DNA of 8,656 nt from JAHIVB01 sp964574705 (GTDB lineage Bacteria; Bacillota_I; Bacilli_A; Izemoplasmatales; Hujiaoplasmataceae). Where the stretch lies: NCBI GenBank assembly GCA_964574705.1, contig CAZNOO010000039.1, forward strand, positions 1 to 8,656, in the 5' to 3' direction. The notes below the pieces were generated by a model. That model did no database searches. It was not told the origin of the DNA and was given only the letters and a program-made list of their open reading frames with translations. How positions within the stretch are numbered: position 1 is the first letter of the stretch; the number at the start of each line of letters is the position of its first letter. The position numbers and the translations under genes were made by a program. This document shows positions 1 to 7,750 of this stretch, in pieces.

Positions 1-2388
<2,388 letters not shown>

Positions 2389-2425
2389 TTTGCATTATTA
2401 CAGTATATCCAGTTTTGAAAGAAGA
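2389..2425 (+). other. 23S-5S internal transcribed spacer
   Basis: This AT-rich spacer of about 37 bases holds no tRNA. Its distal end (GAAAGAAG, 2417-2424) is complementary to the bases just after the 5S gene, so it takes part in the precursor stem described separately. Confidence 0.8.
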
Positions 2426-2542
2426 GTCTGGTGACGATGGCGAAGTGGACACACCTGTTCCCATACCGAACACAGTAGTTAAGCACTTCAGCGCCGATGG
2501 TAGTACGTTTGTGCAAGAGTAGGACGTTGCCAGGCTTCTTTC
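2417..2542 (+). promoter_or_regulatory. 5S precursor processing stem flanking the mature 5S
   Basis: GAAAGAAG (2417-2424) upstream is the perfect complement of CTTCTTTC (2535-2542) downstream. The pairing continues outward as TTTT with AAAA after one bulged T, making about 12 bp that prolong helix I of 5S. In Bacillota and relatives, a double-stranded extension of this kind is the substrate for 5S maturation (RNase M5 in Bacillus subtilis). The complementarity is seen in the sequence. The enzyme is inferred. Confidence 0.7.
2426..2535 (+). rRNA. rrf: 5S ribosomal RNA
   Basis: The gene is recognised from the conserved core CCATACCGAACAC followed by AGTTAAG and GCGCCGATGGTAGT, and from the 3' AGAGTAGGACG segment. 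Helix I is formed by GTCTGG at the 5' end and CCAGGC at the 3' end, which sets both ends to within a base or two. The length of about 110 nt is shorter than the roughly 116-120 nt usual in Bacillus and Escherichia and is in the range known for mollicutes. It is the last gene of the rRNA operon. Confidence 0.95.
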
Positions 2543-2550
2543 TAAAAAAG

Positions 2551-2579
2551 AAAACCGTAGAGGAATCTGCGGTTTTTTT
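2551..2579 (+). terminator. Intrinsic terminator of the rRNA operon
   Basis: AAAACCGTAG (2551-2560) pairs with CTGCGGTTTT (2567-2576) around the 6-nt loop AGGAAT, with one G-T wobble. The second arm runs into a seven-T tract (2573-2579). This is a classic Rho-independent terminator 15 bases after 5S. Confidence 0.92.
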
Positions 2580-2589
2580 GATTTTCATG

Positions 2590-2618
2590 TTGTGAATTTG
2601 AATTCAATAATTTATAAT
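2590..2618 (+). promoter_or_regulatory. Housekeeping-sigma promoter of the lipoprotein gene
   Basis: A -35 box TTGTGA (2590-2595) and a perfect -10 box TATAAT (2613-2618) are separated by exactly 17 bp, in AT-rich DNA just after the rRNA terminator. Transcription should start near 2625, leaving a leader of about 40 nt before the ATG at 2666. The gene is therefore expressed on its own and not by read-through from the rRNA operon. Confidence 0.8.
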
Positions 2619-2653
2619 GAATGAAGAGTCTATCTATAGTTATTATTTCATTT

Positions 2654-2660
2654 GGAGGAG
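2654..2660 (+). promoter_or_regulatory. Ribosome binding site fixing the lipoprotein start
   Basis: GGAGGAG is a near-perfect Shine-Dalgarno sequence 5 bases before the ATG at 2666. It decides against the upstream in-frame ATG at 2621, which would place unrelated residues before the Lys-Lys of the signal peptide. Confidence 0.85.
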
Positions 2661-2665
2661 CGACA

Positions 2666-4012
2666 ATGAAGAAATTAATACTTCTATTCCTATTATTATT
2701 GTTAGGCGGATGCCAAACCGCGAACATATCTGAAAAAACGACGACTACCACTTCATCTTCATCAACATCAACAACAATATCTTCAGAAGAATTTGTCCCC
2801 AGCAGAGAACATTTTGTCGAAACCTATAATCAAACTGTCACAAAACTTGAATCTTTGACGGAAGAAGAAGTTAGCGAGGAAGCTGTTAGTCTTTGCAACT
2901 TTCAAAAACCAGTCATGAATTTAAGTTACACACCGGATGATGTCTATTATCCAGAAGATTATGCGGACACTTATAACCAACAGGAAAGTTGGCTTGGCGG
3001 AAAAGGTGATTTATCATTTGCCTTTGAATACGCATATCTGCTGAATGGAATTAAGAACTCCATTGATTTTGAAACCATTGAGTTTAATGTTGTTCTAGAC
3101 ATTGAAATTGAGGTCTTTTCTTTCGAACCTATGCATATCATTTTCTATGATTTATCCGACGGCTACGCTTTGCTTCATTATTTTTCAGATGATAGAGGAG
3201 AATATTTAAAGTTTGGCTTTGATGAATTTGAACATTTCTCTTTTGTGAGCTTCAATGGCGGAACTTACGAAGAACTTGCTGGATTTAATTACTTGGAGTT
3301 TGTTGAGTATGATCATCAGACGTTAATCAACTATAGTTCAGACGGCTACATTGATTATCAATTTATTGGGTTTGTAGACCATGGATTTACAAGATTTTCA
3401 GGAAGGCCTACAGGAGAATTTTTGATTGGATGGTATGACGCTGTAGATAATATTGAATATACAATATCCGAAGGAATAGAAGCCACATTCGTCTTCATTT
3501 CATTCTTCAATACCAAAGGTGTCTATTTTTCTTATGATAAAGGATTGTTTTCTCCAGACTCGATTGGCTTGACTTGGGAGCTCCTGGAAGCGACTGGATG
3601 GGATTACTCCGTTGTTCAATTGATGGAAGTCTACAATACCGTTGAAGGCGATGGGGTTTTCGTTGATGATACGAACATCTTTGAGTGGGGTCAAGACCGG
3701 CTAAACGCTTATATCAATCCCATGTTTGCGCATCTTGGACTTCGGAAAGAATATGCGATAGGCACAATCACAGACAACATCATCAACTTGAGTGAATATG
3801 GAATGGACTTCAATCATCCAGAGATGACACTTGAGTACCTTGAAACATTGGAGACAAATGCTTATCTGGATATGGACGAGAAACTTGTTTACAATACTTT
3901 GGATTTCAAATCCGAAAATATTTATGAGCAGTTCTTAACCGTGATGGACAGTGACATTCGTGATGTTTGGCTATCGATTATAGATGTTCCGGCAACACTT
4001 CCAAATACCTAG
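2666..4012 (+). CDS. Putative surface lipoprotein of unknown function
   Basis: This encodes a 448-residue protein with a typical lipoprotein signal: Lys2-Lys3, a Leu-rich hydrophobic stretch (residues 4-13), then the lipobox L-G-G-C with Cys16 as the lipidated residue. The mature protein starts with a Thr/Ser-rich linker (about residues 24-42) that would hold the domain off the membrane. The rest, about 400 residues, is acidic and rich in Phe, Tyr, Asp and Glu with many short beta-like segments (for example around 140-290). It has no further transmembrane segment and only one other Cys. I recognise no catalytic motif and no family, so no function is assigned. The ATG at 2666 is chosen because GGAGGAG (2654-2660) sits 5 bases upstream and the signal peptide begins there. 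An in-frame ATG at 2621 lies almost on the predicted transcription start and has no ribosome binding site. It has its own promoter and terminator. It is probably extracytoplasmic, perhaps a substrate-binding or surface protein. That last step is inference only. Confidence 0.85.
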   Translation: MKKLILLFLLLLLGGCQTANISEKTTTTTSSSSTSTTISSEEFVPSREHFVETYNQTVTKLESLTEEEVSEEAVSLCNFQKPVMNLSYTPDDVYYPEDYADTYNQQESWLGGKGDLSFAFEYAYLLNGIKNSIDFETIEFNVVLDIEIEVFSFEPMHIIFYDLSDGYALLHYFSDDRGEYLKFGFDEFEHFSFVSFNGGTYEELAGFNYLEFVEYDHQTLINYSSDGYIDYQFIGFVDHGFTRFSGRPTGEFLIGWYDAVDNIEYTISEGIEATFVFISFFNTKGVYFSYDKGLFSPDSIGLTWELLEATGWDYSVVQLMEVYNTVEGDGVFVDDTNIFEWGQDRLNAYINPMFAHLGLRKEYAIGTITDNIINLSEYGMDFNHPEMTLEYLETLETNAYLDMDEKLVYNTLDFKSENIYEQFLTVMDSDIRDVWLSIIDVPATLPNT

Positions 4013-4016
4013 AACC

Positions 4017-4050
4017 AAAGAATCGGGAATATTTCCGATTCTTTTTCTTT
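4017..4050 (+). terminator. Intrinsic terminator after the lipoprotein gene
   Basis: AAAGAATCGG (4017-4026) and CCGATTCTTT (4035-4044) form a perfect 10-bp stem with an 8-nt loop. A T-rich tail follows (CTTTTTCTTTCTT). It begins 5 bases after the TAG stop at 4010-4012 and separates the lipoprotein gene from the etf operon. Confidence 0.9.
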
Positions 4051-4060
4051 CTTGAATGAA

Positions 4061-4099
4061 TAAAATTACCTGTTTTTGAAAAAACAAAGAGGTATTTTA
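4061..4099. repeat. Nested inverted repeat upstream of the etf operon promoter
   Basis: The outer arms are TAAAATTACCT (4061-4071) and AGGTATTTTA (4090-4099), fully complementary apart from one extra T in the left arm. An inner palindrome GTTTTTGAAAAAAC (4072-4085) sits between them, with AAAG (4086-4089) unpaired. The element lies downstream of the lipoprotein terminator and upstream of the probable etf promoter. It could be a back-up terminator for either direction or a protein-binding site for operon control. Nothing in the sequence decides between these. Confidence 0.5.
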
Positions 4100-4108
4100 T
4101 TTCAAGAG

Positions 4109-4137
4109 TTTCCTTTTTTAATATTCTGTGGTATGTT
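4109..4137 (+). promoter_or_regulatory. Probable extended -10 promoter of the etf-lctD operon
   Basis: TGGTATGTT (4129-4137) reads as an extended -10 element (TG-n-TATGTT), and the hexamer 17 bp upstream, TTTCCT (4109-4114), is a poor -35. Transcription would begin near 4144, about 22 nt before the EtfB ATG. The match is weak, so the promoter may need an activator. Another start inside 4050-4160 is possible. Confidence 0.4.
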
Positions 4138-4154
4138 AAAGTGAAGAGTATTTT

Positions 4155-4160
4155 GAGGTG
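4155..4160 (+). promoter_or_regulatory. Ribosome binding site fixing the EtfB start
   Basis: GAGGTG lies 5 bases before the ATG at 4166. The last two bases plus the next one (position 4160 onward, GTG) could be misread as a start codon, but that GTG is part of this ribosome binding site, so 4166 is the start. Confidence 0.75.
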
Positions 4161-4165
4161 TGTTT

Positions 4166-4957
4166 ATGAAGATAATTACCTGTATCAAACAAGTCCCTGC
4201 TTCATCAAAAGTCAACGTTGATCCTGTAACCGGCGTATTGATTCGCGATGGTAACAACGTCAAGATGAATCCGTATGATTTATACGCTTTGGAGACCGCT
4301 TTTTTAGTCAAAGAAAAAAATATGAATTGGGAAATCCATGCGATAACCATGGGACCTCCTTCCGCAAAAAAGGTGTTAGAAGAAGCATTGCATATGGGCG
4401 CAGACAAAGCCTCACTTTTGACCGACAAGGTCTTTGCTGGAGCGGATGTTTTAGCAACGTCTTACACGATTAGTCAGCTGATTCAGCTTATTGGAAATTA
4501 TGATTTAATTATATGTGGAAAACAAACAACGGATGGAGACACAGCACAGGTTGGTCCTGAAATAGCGGAATTTCTTTCCATTCCCCATGTGACCTACGTC
4601 AAAGAAATCCTTGAAATCAAAGATCACTCCATCATTGTTAAGTCATCCTATGACGAATTTGATGAAATTATAGAGATGAAACTTCCAGCACTCATTACCA
4701 TTGAAAAAGGATTTAACGTCCCAAGGTTACCCTCATTCAAGCGTAAGATGGCAATGGAGAAAGTTACAATAAACGTCGTTACCTTCAAAGATTTGAAGGA
4801 TCAAAATAAAGACCATTATGGATTGAAAGGTTCGCCAACGCAAGTAGATGAAATCTTTCCACCCATCAAAAATAATCAATCGGTCTTGCTGAGGTGTTCC
4901 CCTGAAGAACAAGCAAGCAGAATTAGAGACCTATTAAAAGACAAAAGATATCTTTAG
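4166..4957 (+). CDS. etfB: Electron transfer flavoprotein beta subunit (bifurcating type, LctB-like)
   Basis: This 263-residue protein matches the usual EtfB length of about 260. The start is typical (MKIITCIKQVP), followed by the conserved DPVTG...NPYDLYALE segment (about residues 18-43) and MGPPSAK. The signature GKQTTDGDTAQVGPE spans residues 118-132. The D-G-D-T-x-Q-V-G-P form is characteristic of Etfs that bind FAD in place of the AMP found in non-bifurcating Etfs, and that accept NAD(H). With EtfA it would form the soluble cytoplasmic heterodimer in which the beta-subunit flavin splits or joins electron pairs among NAD(H), ferredoxin and the partner dehydrogenase. It is the first gene of the operon, with the etfA start 8 bases after its TAG stop. 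Family assignment is secure. The bifurcating type is inferred from the motif and from the neighbours. Confidence 0.95.
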   Translation: MKIITCIKQVPASSKVNVDPVTGVLIRDGNNVKMNPYDLYALETAFLVKEKNMNWEIHAITMGPPSAKKVLEEALHMGADKASLLTDKVFAGADVLATSYTISQLIQLIGNYDLIICGKQTTDGDTAQVGPEIAEFLSIPHVTYVKEILEIKDHSIIVKSSYDEFDEIIEMKLPALITIEKGFNVPRLPSFKRKMAMEKVTINVVTFKDLKDQNKDHYGLKGSPTQVDEIFPPIKNNQSVLLRCSPEEQASRIRDLLKDKRYL

Positions 4958-4965
4958 GAGTCGCT

Positions 4966-6159
4966 ATGAGCCAAATCAAAATCAACCAAGAAAAAGTCAA
5001 TCCTCAAATTGCACAAGCGTTAATCGAATTGTGTCCTTTTCAGGCATTTGATTATTATGGTAATGTATTGTCGATTAACGCTGCATGCAAAGTATGCAAA
5101 ATCTGTGTCAATAAAGGCCCTGCAGGTGTTTGTGAATTCTTGGATTCTCCGGTAATCACCATTGATAAAAGTCAATATTCAGGAATAGCAGTGTACGTTG
5201 AACATCGTAAAAATACGATACATAGAGTTTCTTTTGAATTGATTGGAAAAGCAAAAGAGTTGGCACAAGTCACAGGTGAAACAGTATCTGCAATCTTAAT
5301 TGGATCGAATACAGGATCAATGTCTGAAGAAATATTGAAAAGAGGCGTAGATAAAATATACGTCTATGATGACAAGCGTTTCGACGAATTCAATGTTGAA
5401 ACTTACACTTCAGTCATGGAAAACTTCTTTCAAAATCATAAAGTAAATGTAATCTTGTTTGGTGGCACCGCACGTGGAAGAAGTTTCGCCCCAAGGGTCG
5501 CAGCTCGATTAAAAACAGGATTAACAGCGGATTGTACAAAATTGGAAATGACACCCGTTGGTGACCTCATGCAAATTCGTCCTGCGTTTGGCGGAAACAT
5601 TATGGCTAAGATTAAGACCCTCAATCACCGTCCACAACTTGCGACGGTAAGATATAAAATGTTTTCGGAACCTGCACTTGAAACCCCTCATGGGGTAGTT
5701 CAAAAAGAGGATACCAAAAGTATTGGAATCACTGAAAACATTATTGTTCTTAATGTTGAGGAAAAGCCCCAAGCCAGCGATATCAGTGAAGCCGAAACCA
5801 TCATTGTCGTAGGTAGAGCTTTTAGAAAACAAAAGGACTTGGAACTTGTAGAACCACTTCGAAAAAAACTGAATGCAGAAATTGCATGCACAAGGCCTTT
5901 AATCGAAAATGGTTGGATTGACGCCCGAAGACAAGTTGGGTTAAGTGGCCGCACCGTTAAGCCAAAACTGTTGATTGCACTCGGTGTGAGCGGCTCGGTT
6001 CAATTCATTGAAGGCATGAAAGAATCTGAATTCATCATTTCCGTCAACAATGACCCACATAATAAATTATTTGAAATCAGTCATTATTCCATCCTAGGAG
6101 ACATTTATGAAATCCTTCCAAAATTGACTGAATTGATTGATGAAATCCGGCAGGTGTAA
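4966..6159 (+). CDS. etfA: Electron transfer flavoprotein alpha subunit with N-terminal ferredoxin domain (LctC-like)
   Basis: This is a 397-residue protein, longer than a plain EtfA (about 310-330) because of an N-terminal ferredoxin-like domain (about residues 1-65). That domain keeps one complete [4Fe-4S] ligand set: Cys23-Pro plus Cys41-x2-Cys44-x2-Cys47. The second cluster is lost, since the usual first CxxCxxC is absent and Gly51 stands where the last Cys would be. An extra Cys56 is not needed for this set. Then comes the EtfA N-terminal alpha/beta domain (about 73-260), with the segment GGTARGRSFAPRVAARLKTGLTADC. The C-terminal FAD domain carries GRAFR (about 282), GRTVKPKLLIALGVSGSVQ (GVSGSVQ at 340-346), N-N-D-P (361-364) and LGD near the end. 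The protein binds the electron-shuttling FAD and, through its cluster, likely exchanges electrons with ferredoxin. AGGAG (4956-4960) overlaps the etfB stop codon and sits 5 bases before the ATG, suggesting translational coupling. The gene ends 2 bases before lctD. Confidence 0.95.
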   Translation: MSQIKINQEKVNPQIAQALIELCPFQAFDYYGNVLSINAACKVCKICVNKGPAGVCEFLDSPVITIDKSQYSGIAVYVEHRKNTIHRVSFELIGKAKELAQVTGETVSAILIGSNTGSMSEEILKRGVDKIYVYDDKRFDEFNVETYTSVMENFFQNHKVNVILFGGTARGRSFAPRVAARLKTGLTADCTKLEMTPVGDLMQIRPAFGGNIMAKIKTLNHRPQLATVRYKMFSEPALETPHGVVQKEDTKSIGITENIIVLNVEEKPQASDISEAETIIVVGRAFRKQKDLELVEPLRKKLNAEIACTRPLIENGWIDARRQVGLSGRTVKPKLLIALGVSGSVQFIEGMKESEFIISVNNDPHNKLFEISHYSILGDIYEILPKLTELIDEIRQV

Positions 6160-6161
6160 AG

Positions 6162-7559
6162 ATGAAATATAAAACGATGACTCAAACAGATTTTGTATTT
6201 TTAGAATCCATTGTCGGAATCGACAATCTTTTTGTCTTGGATGAAATTGAAGCAGATTTTTCTCACGACGAACTTGGTACCATTCAGCACGCTCCTGAAG
6301 CGCACGTGTATATTACAAATAAAGATCAAGTTTCCAAAATAATGAAATACGCCAACCTTAACCTAATTCCAGTAACTGTCAGAGGGACGGGTACCGGACT
6401 TGTAGGTGCTTGCGTTCCAATTTATGGAGGAATCCTTATGGATACTTCTAAGATGAATCATATTCTTGAACTGGATGAAGTCAATATGACTTTGCGGGTT
6501 GAACCCGGTGTATTACTTTTTGAAATCTATGAATACGTTGAAAAACAACATTTTTTCTATGGGCCCGATCCCGGTGAGAAAAGTGCGACCATCGGAGGAA
6601 ACATTTCGACCAACGCTGGAGGAATGAGAGCAGTCAAGTATGGAGTAACCAGAGACTGGATTAGAGGACTGGAAGTCGTACTTCCAAGTGGGGAATTCAT
6701 CAAGACTGGTGGCAAGGTTGTTAAAAATTCGACAGGATATTCGATTAAGGATTTAATCATTGGAAGTGAAGGAACGCTTGGAATCATTGTTGAAGCGACA
6801 TTGAAATTAATTCCACTCCCCAAACAATCCCTTAGCCTTTTGGTTCCTTTCAAAAATCGAATTGAAGCCATCGAAGCAGTTCCTAAAGTGATTTCATTAC
6901 AGTCACTTCCAACGGCTGTCGAATTCATGGATAAACAAGCGCTTAAATATAGTGAAGAATATCTCGGGAAAAAGATTCCAAATGCAAACTTCGAAGCGTA
7001 TCTGCTCATCAGTTTTGACGGCAATTCAAAAGTTCAAACTGAACAAGACATAGAAGAAGTTAGTCGCGCTTGCATCGAACAATTCAATGCACTCGATGCT
7101 TTCTTAATTGATACAGACGAAAGAAAGAGCAGCGTATGGAGTGCGAGAGGTGCTTTCCTAGAAGCCATCAAAGCGAGTACAACGCAAATTGATGAGTGTG
7201 ACGTAGTTCTTCCTCGAAGCGAAATAACCGAATTCCTTTCTTTCACAAGAGAAGTAAGTGACAAGTTAAATGTCAGAATCCCCTATTTTGGACATGCAGG
7301 GGATGGAAACCTTCACATCTATTTCTGCAAAGACGAGATGATAGATCAAGACTGGAAAAGTGTCCTTCAACAAGGCTTTCAATTGCTCTATCAAAAAGCA
7401 TTTGAAATGGGCGGTCTCGTATCTGGCGAGCACGGAATCGGATATGCAAAAAAGGAATATCTAGAACAACAGGTGGGTCATTCACAAATAAAGTTGATGA
7501 GAGGAATCAAACAAGTCTTTGACCCCAATCAGATTTTAAACCCAGGAAAAATCATTTAA
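6162..7559 (+). CDS. lctD: FAD-dependent 2-hydroxyacid (probably D-lactate) dehydrogenase, GlcD/LctD family
   Basis: This is a 465-residue, full-length member of the GlcD/LctD flavoprotein family. The N-terminal FAD-binding domain holds RGTGTG (74-79), the Gly-rich segment G-P-D-P-G...T-I-G-G-N (134-147), and GSEGTLG (201-207). The C-terminal cap domain holds HAGDGNLH (378-385; His378 and His385) and SGEHGIG (421-427; Glu423, His424), residues that in this family bind the active-site metal and substrate. It ends with the common D-P-N-x-I-L-N-P-G-K. It should oxidise a 2-hydroxyacid to the 2-oxoacid and pass electrons to the EtfAB pair encoded just upstream. By analogy with the A. woodii complex, it catalyses lactate + reduced ferredoxin + 2 NAD+ to pyruvate + oxidised ferredoxin + 2 NADH in the cytoplasm. 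AGGTG (6152-6156) inside the end of etfA serves as ribosome binding site. Glycolate or 2-hydroxyglutarate remain possible substrates, since homologues differ and the sequence alone does not settle this. Confidence 0.9.
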   Translation: MKYKTMTQTDFVFLESIVGIDNLFVLDEIEADFSHDELGTIQHAPEAHVYITNKDQVSKIMKYANLNLIPVTVRGTGTGLVGACVPIYGGILMDTSKMNHILELDEVNMTLRVEPGVLLFEIYEYVEKQHFFYGPDPGEKSATIGGNISTNAGGMRAVKYGVTRDWIRGLEVVLPSGEFIKTGGKVVKNSTGYSIKDLIIGSEGTLGIIVEATLKLIPLPKQSLSLLVPFKNRIEAIEAVPKVISLQSLPTAVEFMDKQALKYSEEYLGKKIPNANFEAYLLISFDGNSKVQTEQDIEEVSRACIEQFNALDAFLIDTDERKSSVWSARGAFLEAIKASTTQIDECDVVLPRSEITEFLSFTREVSDKLNVRIPYFGHAGDGNLHIYFCKDEMIDQDWKSVLQQGFQLLYQKAFEMGGLVSGEHGIGYAKKEYLEQQVGHSQIKLMRGIKQVFDPNQILNPGKII

Positions 7560-7579
7560 TACTAAAAATCAGCCCATTT

Positions 7580-7620
7580 GAAAGACAAACGTGTAAACCT
7601 CATTTGTCTTTCTTTCTTTG
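7580..7620 (+). terminator. Intrinsic terminator of the etf-lctD operon
   Basis: GAAAGACAAA (7580-7589) pairs perfectly with TTTGTCTTTC (7603-7612) around a 13-nt loop. The T-rich run TTTCTTTG follows, interrupted by a C. It starts 20 bases after the lctD stop. The imperfect T-tract may allow some read-through into the regulator gene. Confidence 0.75.
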
Positions 7621-7664
7621 AAAGAACAATGAAAACACCACTGAAAAAAACTATTCAATTCATC

Positions 7665-7693
7665 TATCTTTTTTTCGGGTGGAGTGATATAAT
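7665..7693 (+). promoter_or_regulatory. Extended -10 promoter of the rpiR-family regulator
   Basis: TGATATAAT (7685-7693) is a perfect extended -10 (TG-n-TATAAT). The hexamer 17 bp upstream, TATCTT (7665-7670), is a poor -35, which the TG element commonly compensates. Transcription would start near 7700, giving a leader of about 50 nt. Confidence 0.65.
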
Positions 7694-7733
7694 TGGATTA
7701 GATTCTAAACGGAAAAACCGAGAAAAAATGAGG

Positions 7734-7750
7734 TGATACTATTAGTATCA
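7734..7750. promoter_or_regulatory. Perfect 17-bp dyad between RBS and start codon of the regulator gene
   Basis: TGATACTATTAGTATCA consists of two 7-base complementary arms around ATT. It starts one base after GAGG of the Shine-Dalgarno (7730-7733) and ends on the A of the ATG at 7750. As DNA it is a good candidate operator for autoregulation. As RNA it would form a small hairpin that masks the start codon or shortens the distance between the ribosome binding site and the start. The symmetry is seen in the sequence. The role is inferred. Confidence 0.55.

Noticed and set aside
2621..2665. Upstream in-frame ATG for the lipoprotein gene
   Set aside because: It sits a few bases from the predicted transcription start with no Shine-Dalgarno, and would bury the signal peptide behind 15 extra residues.
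2536..2665. tRNA genes following the 5S gene
   Set aside because: No T-loop GTTCRA motif or acceptor stem is present. The stretch is fully explained by the terminator, promoter and leader.
4120..4152. Imperfect inverted repeat AATATTCT / AGAGTATT flanking the etf -10 box
   Set aside because: Short arms with one mismatch in AT-rich DNA. It shares only AGTAT with the regulator dyad, too little to call an operator.
6557..7024. A 155-codon antisense frame inside lctD
   Set aside because: It is a shadow of a strongly conserved coding frame, with no ribosome binding site or promoter, and the sense protein has intact family motifs here.
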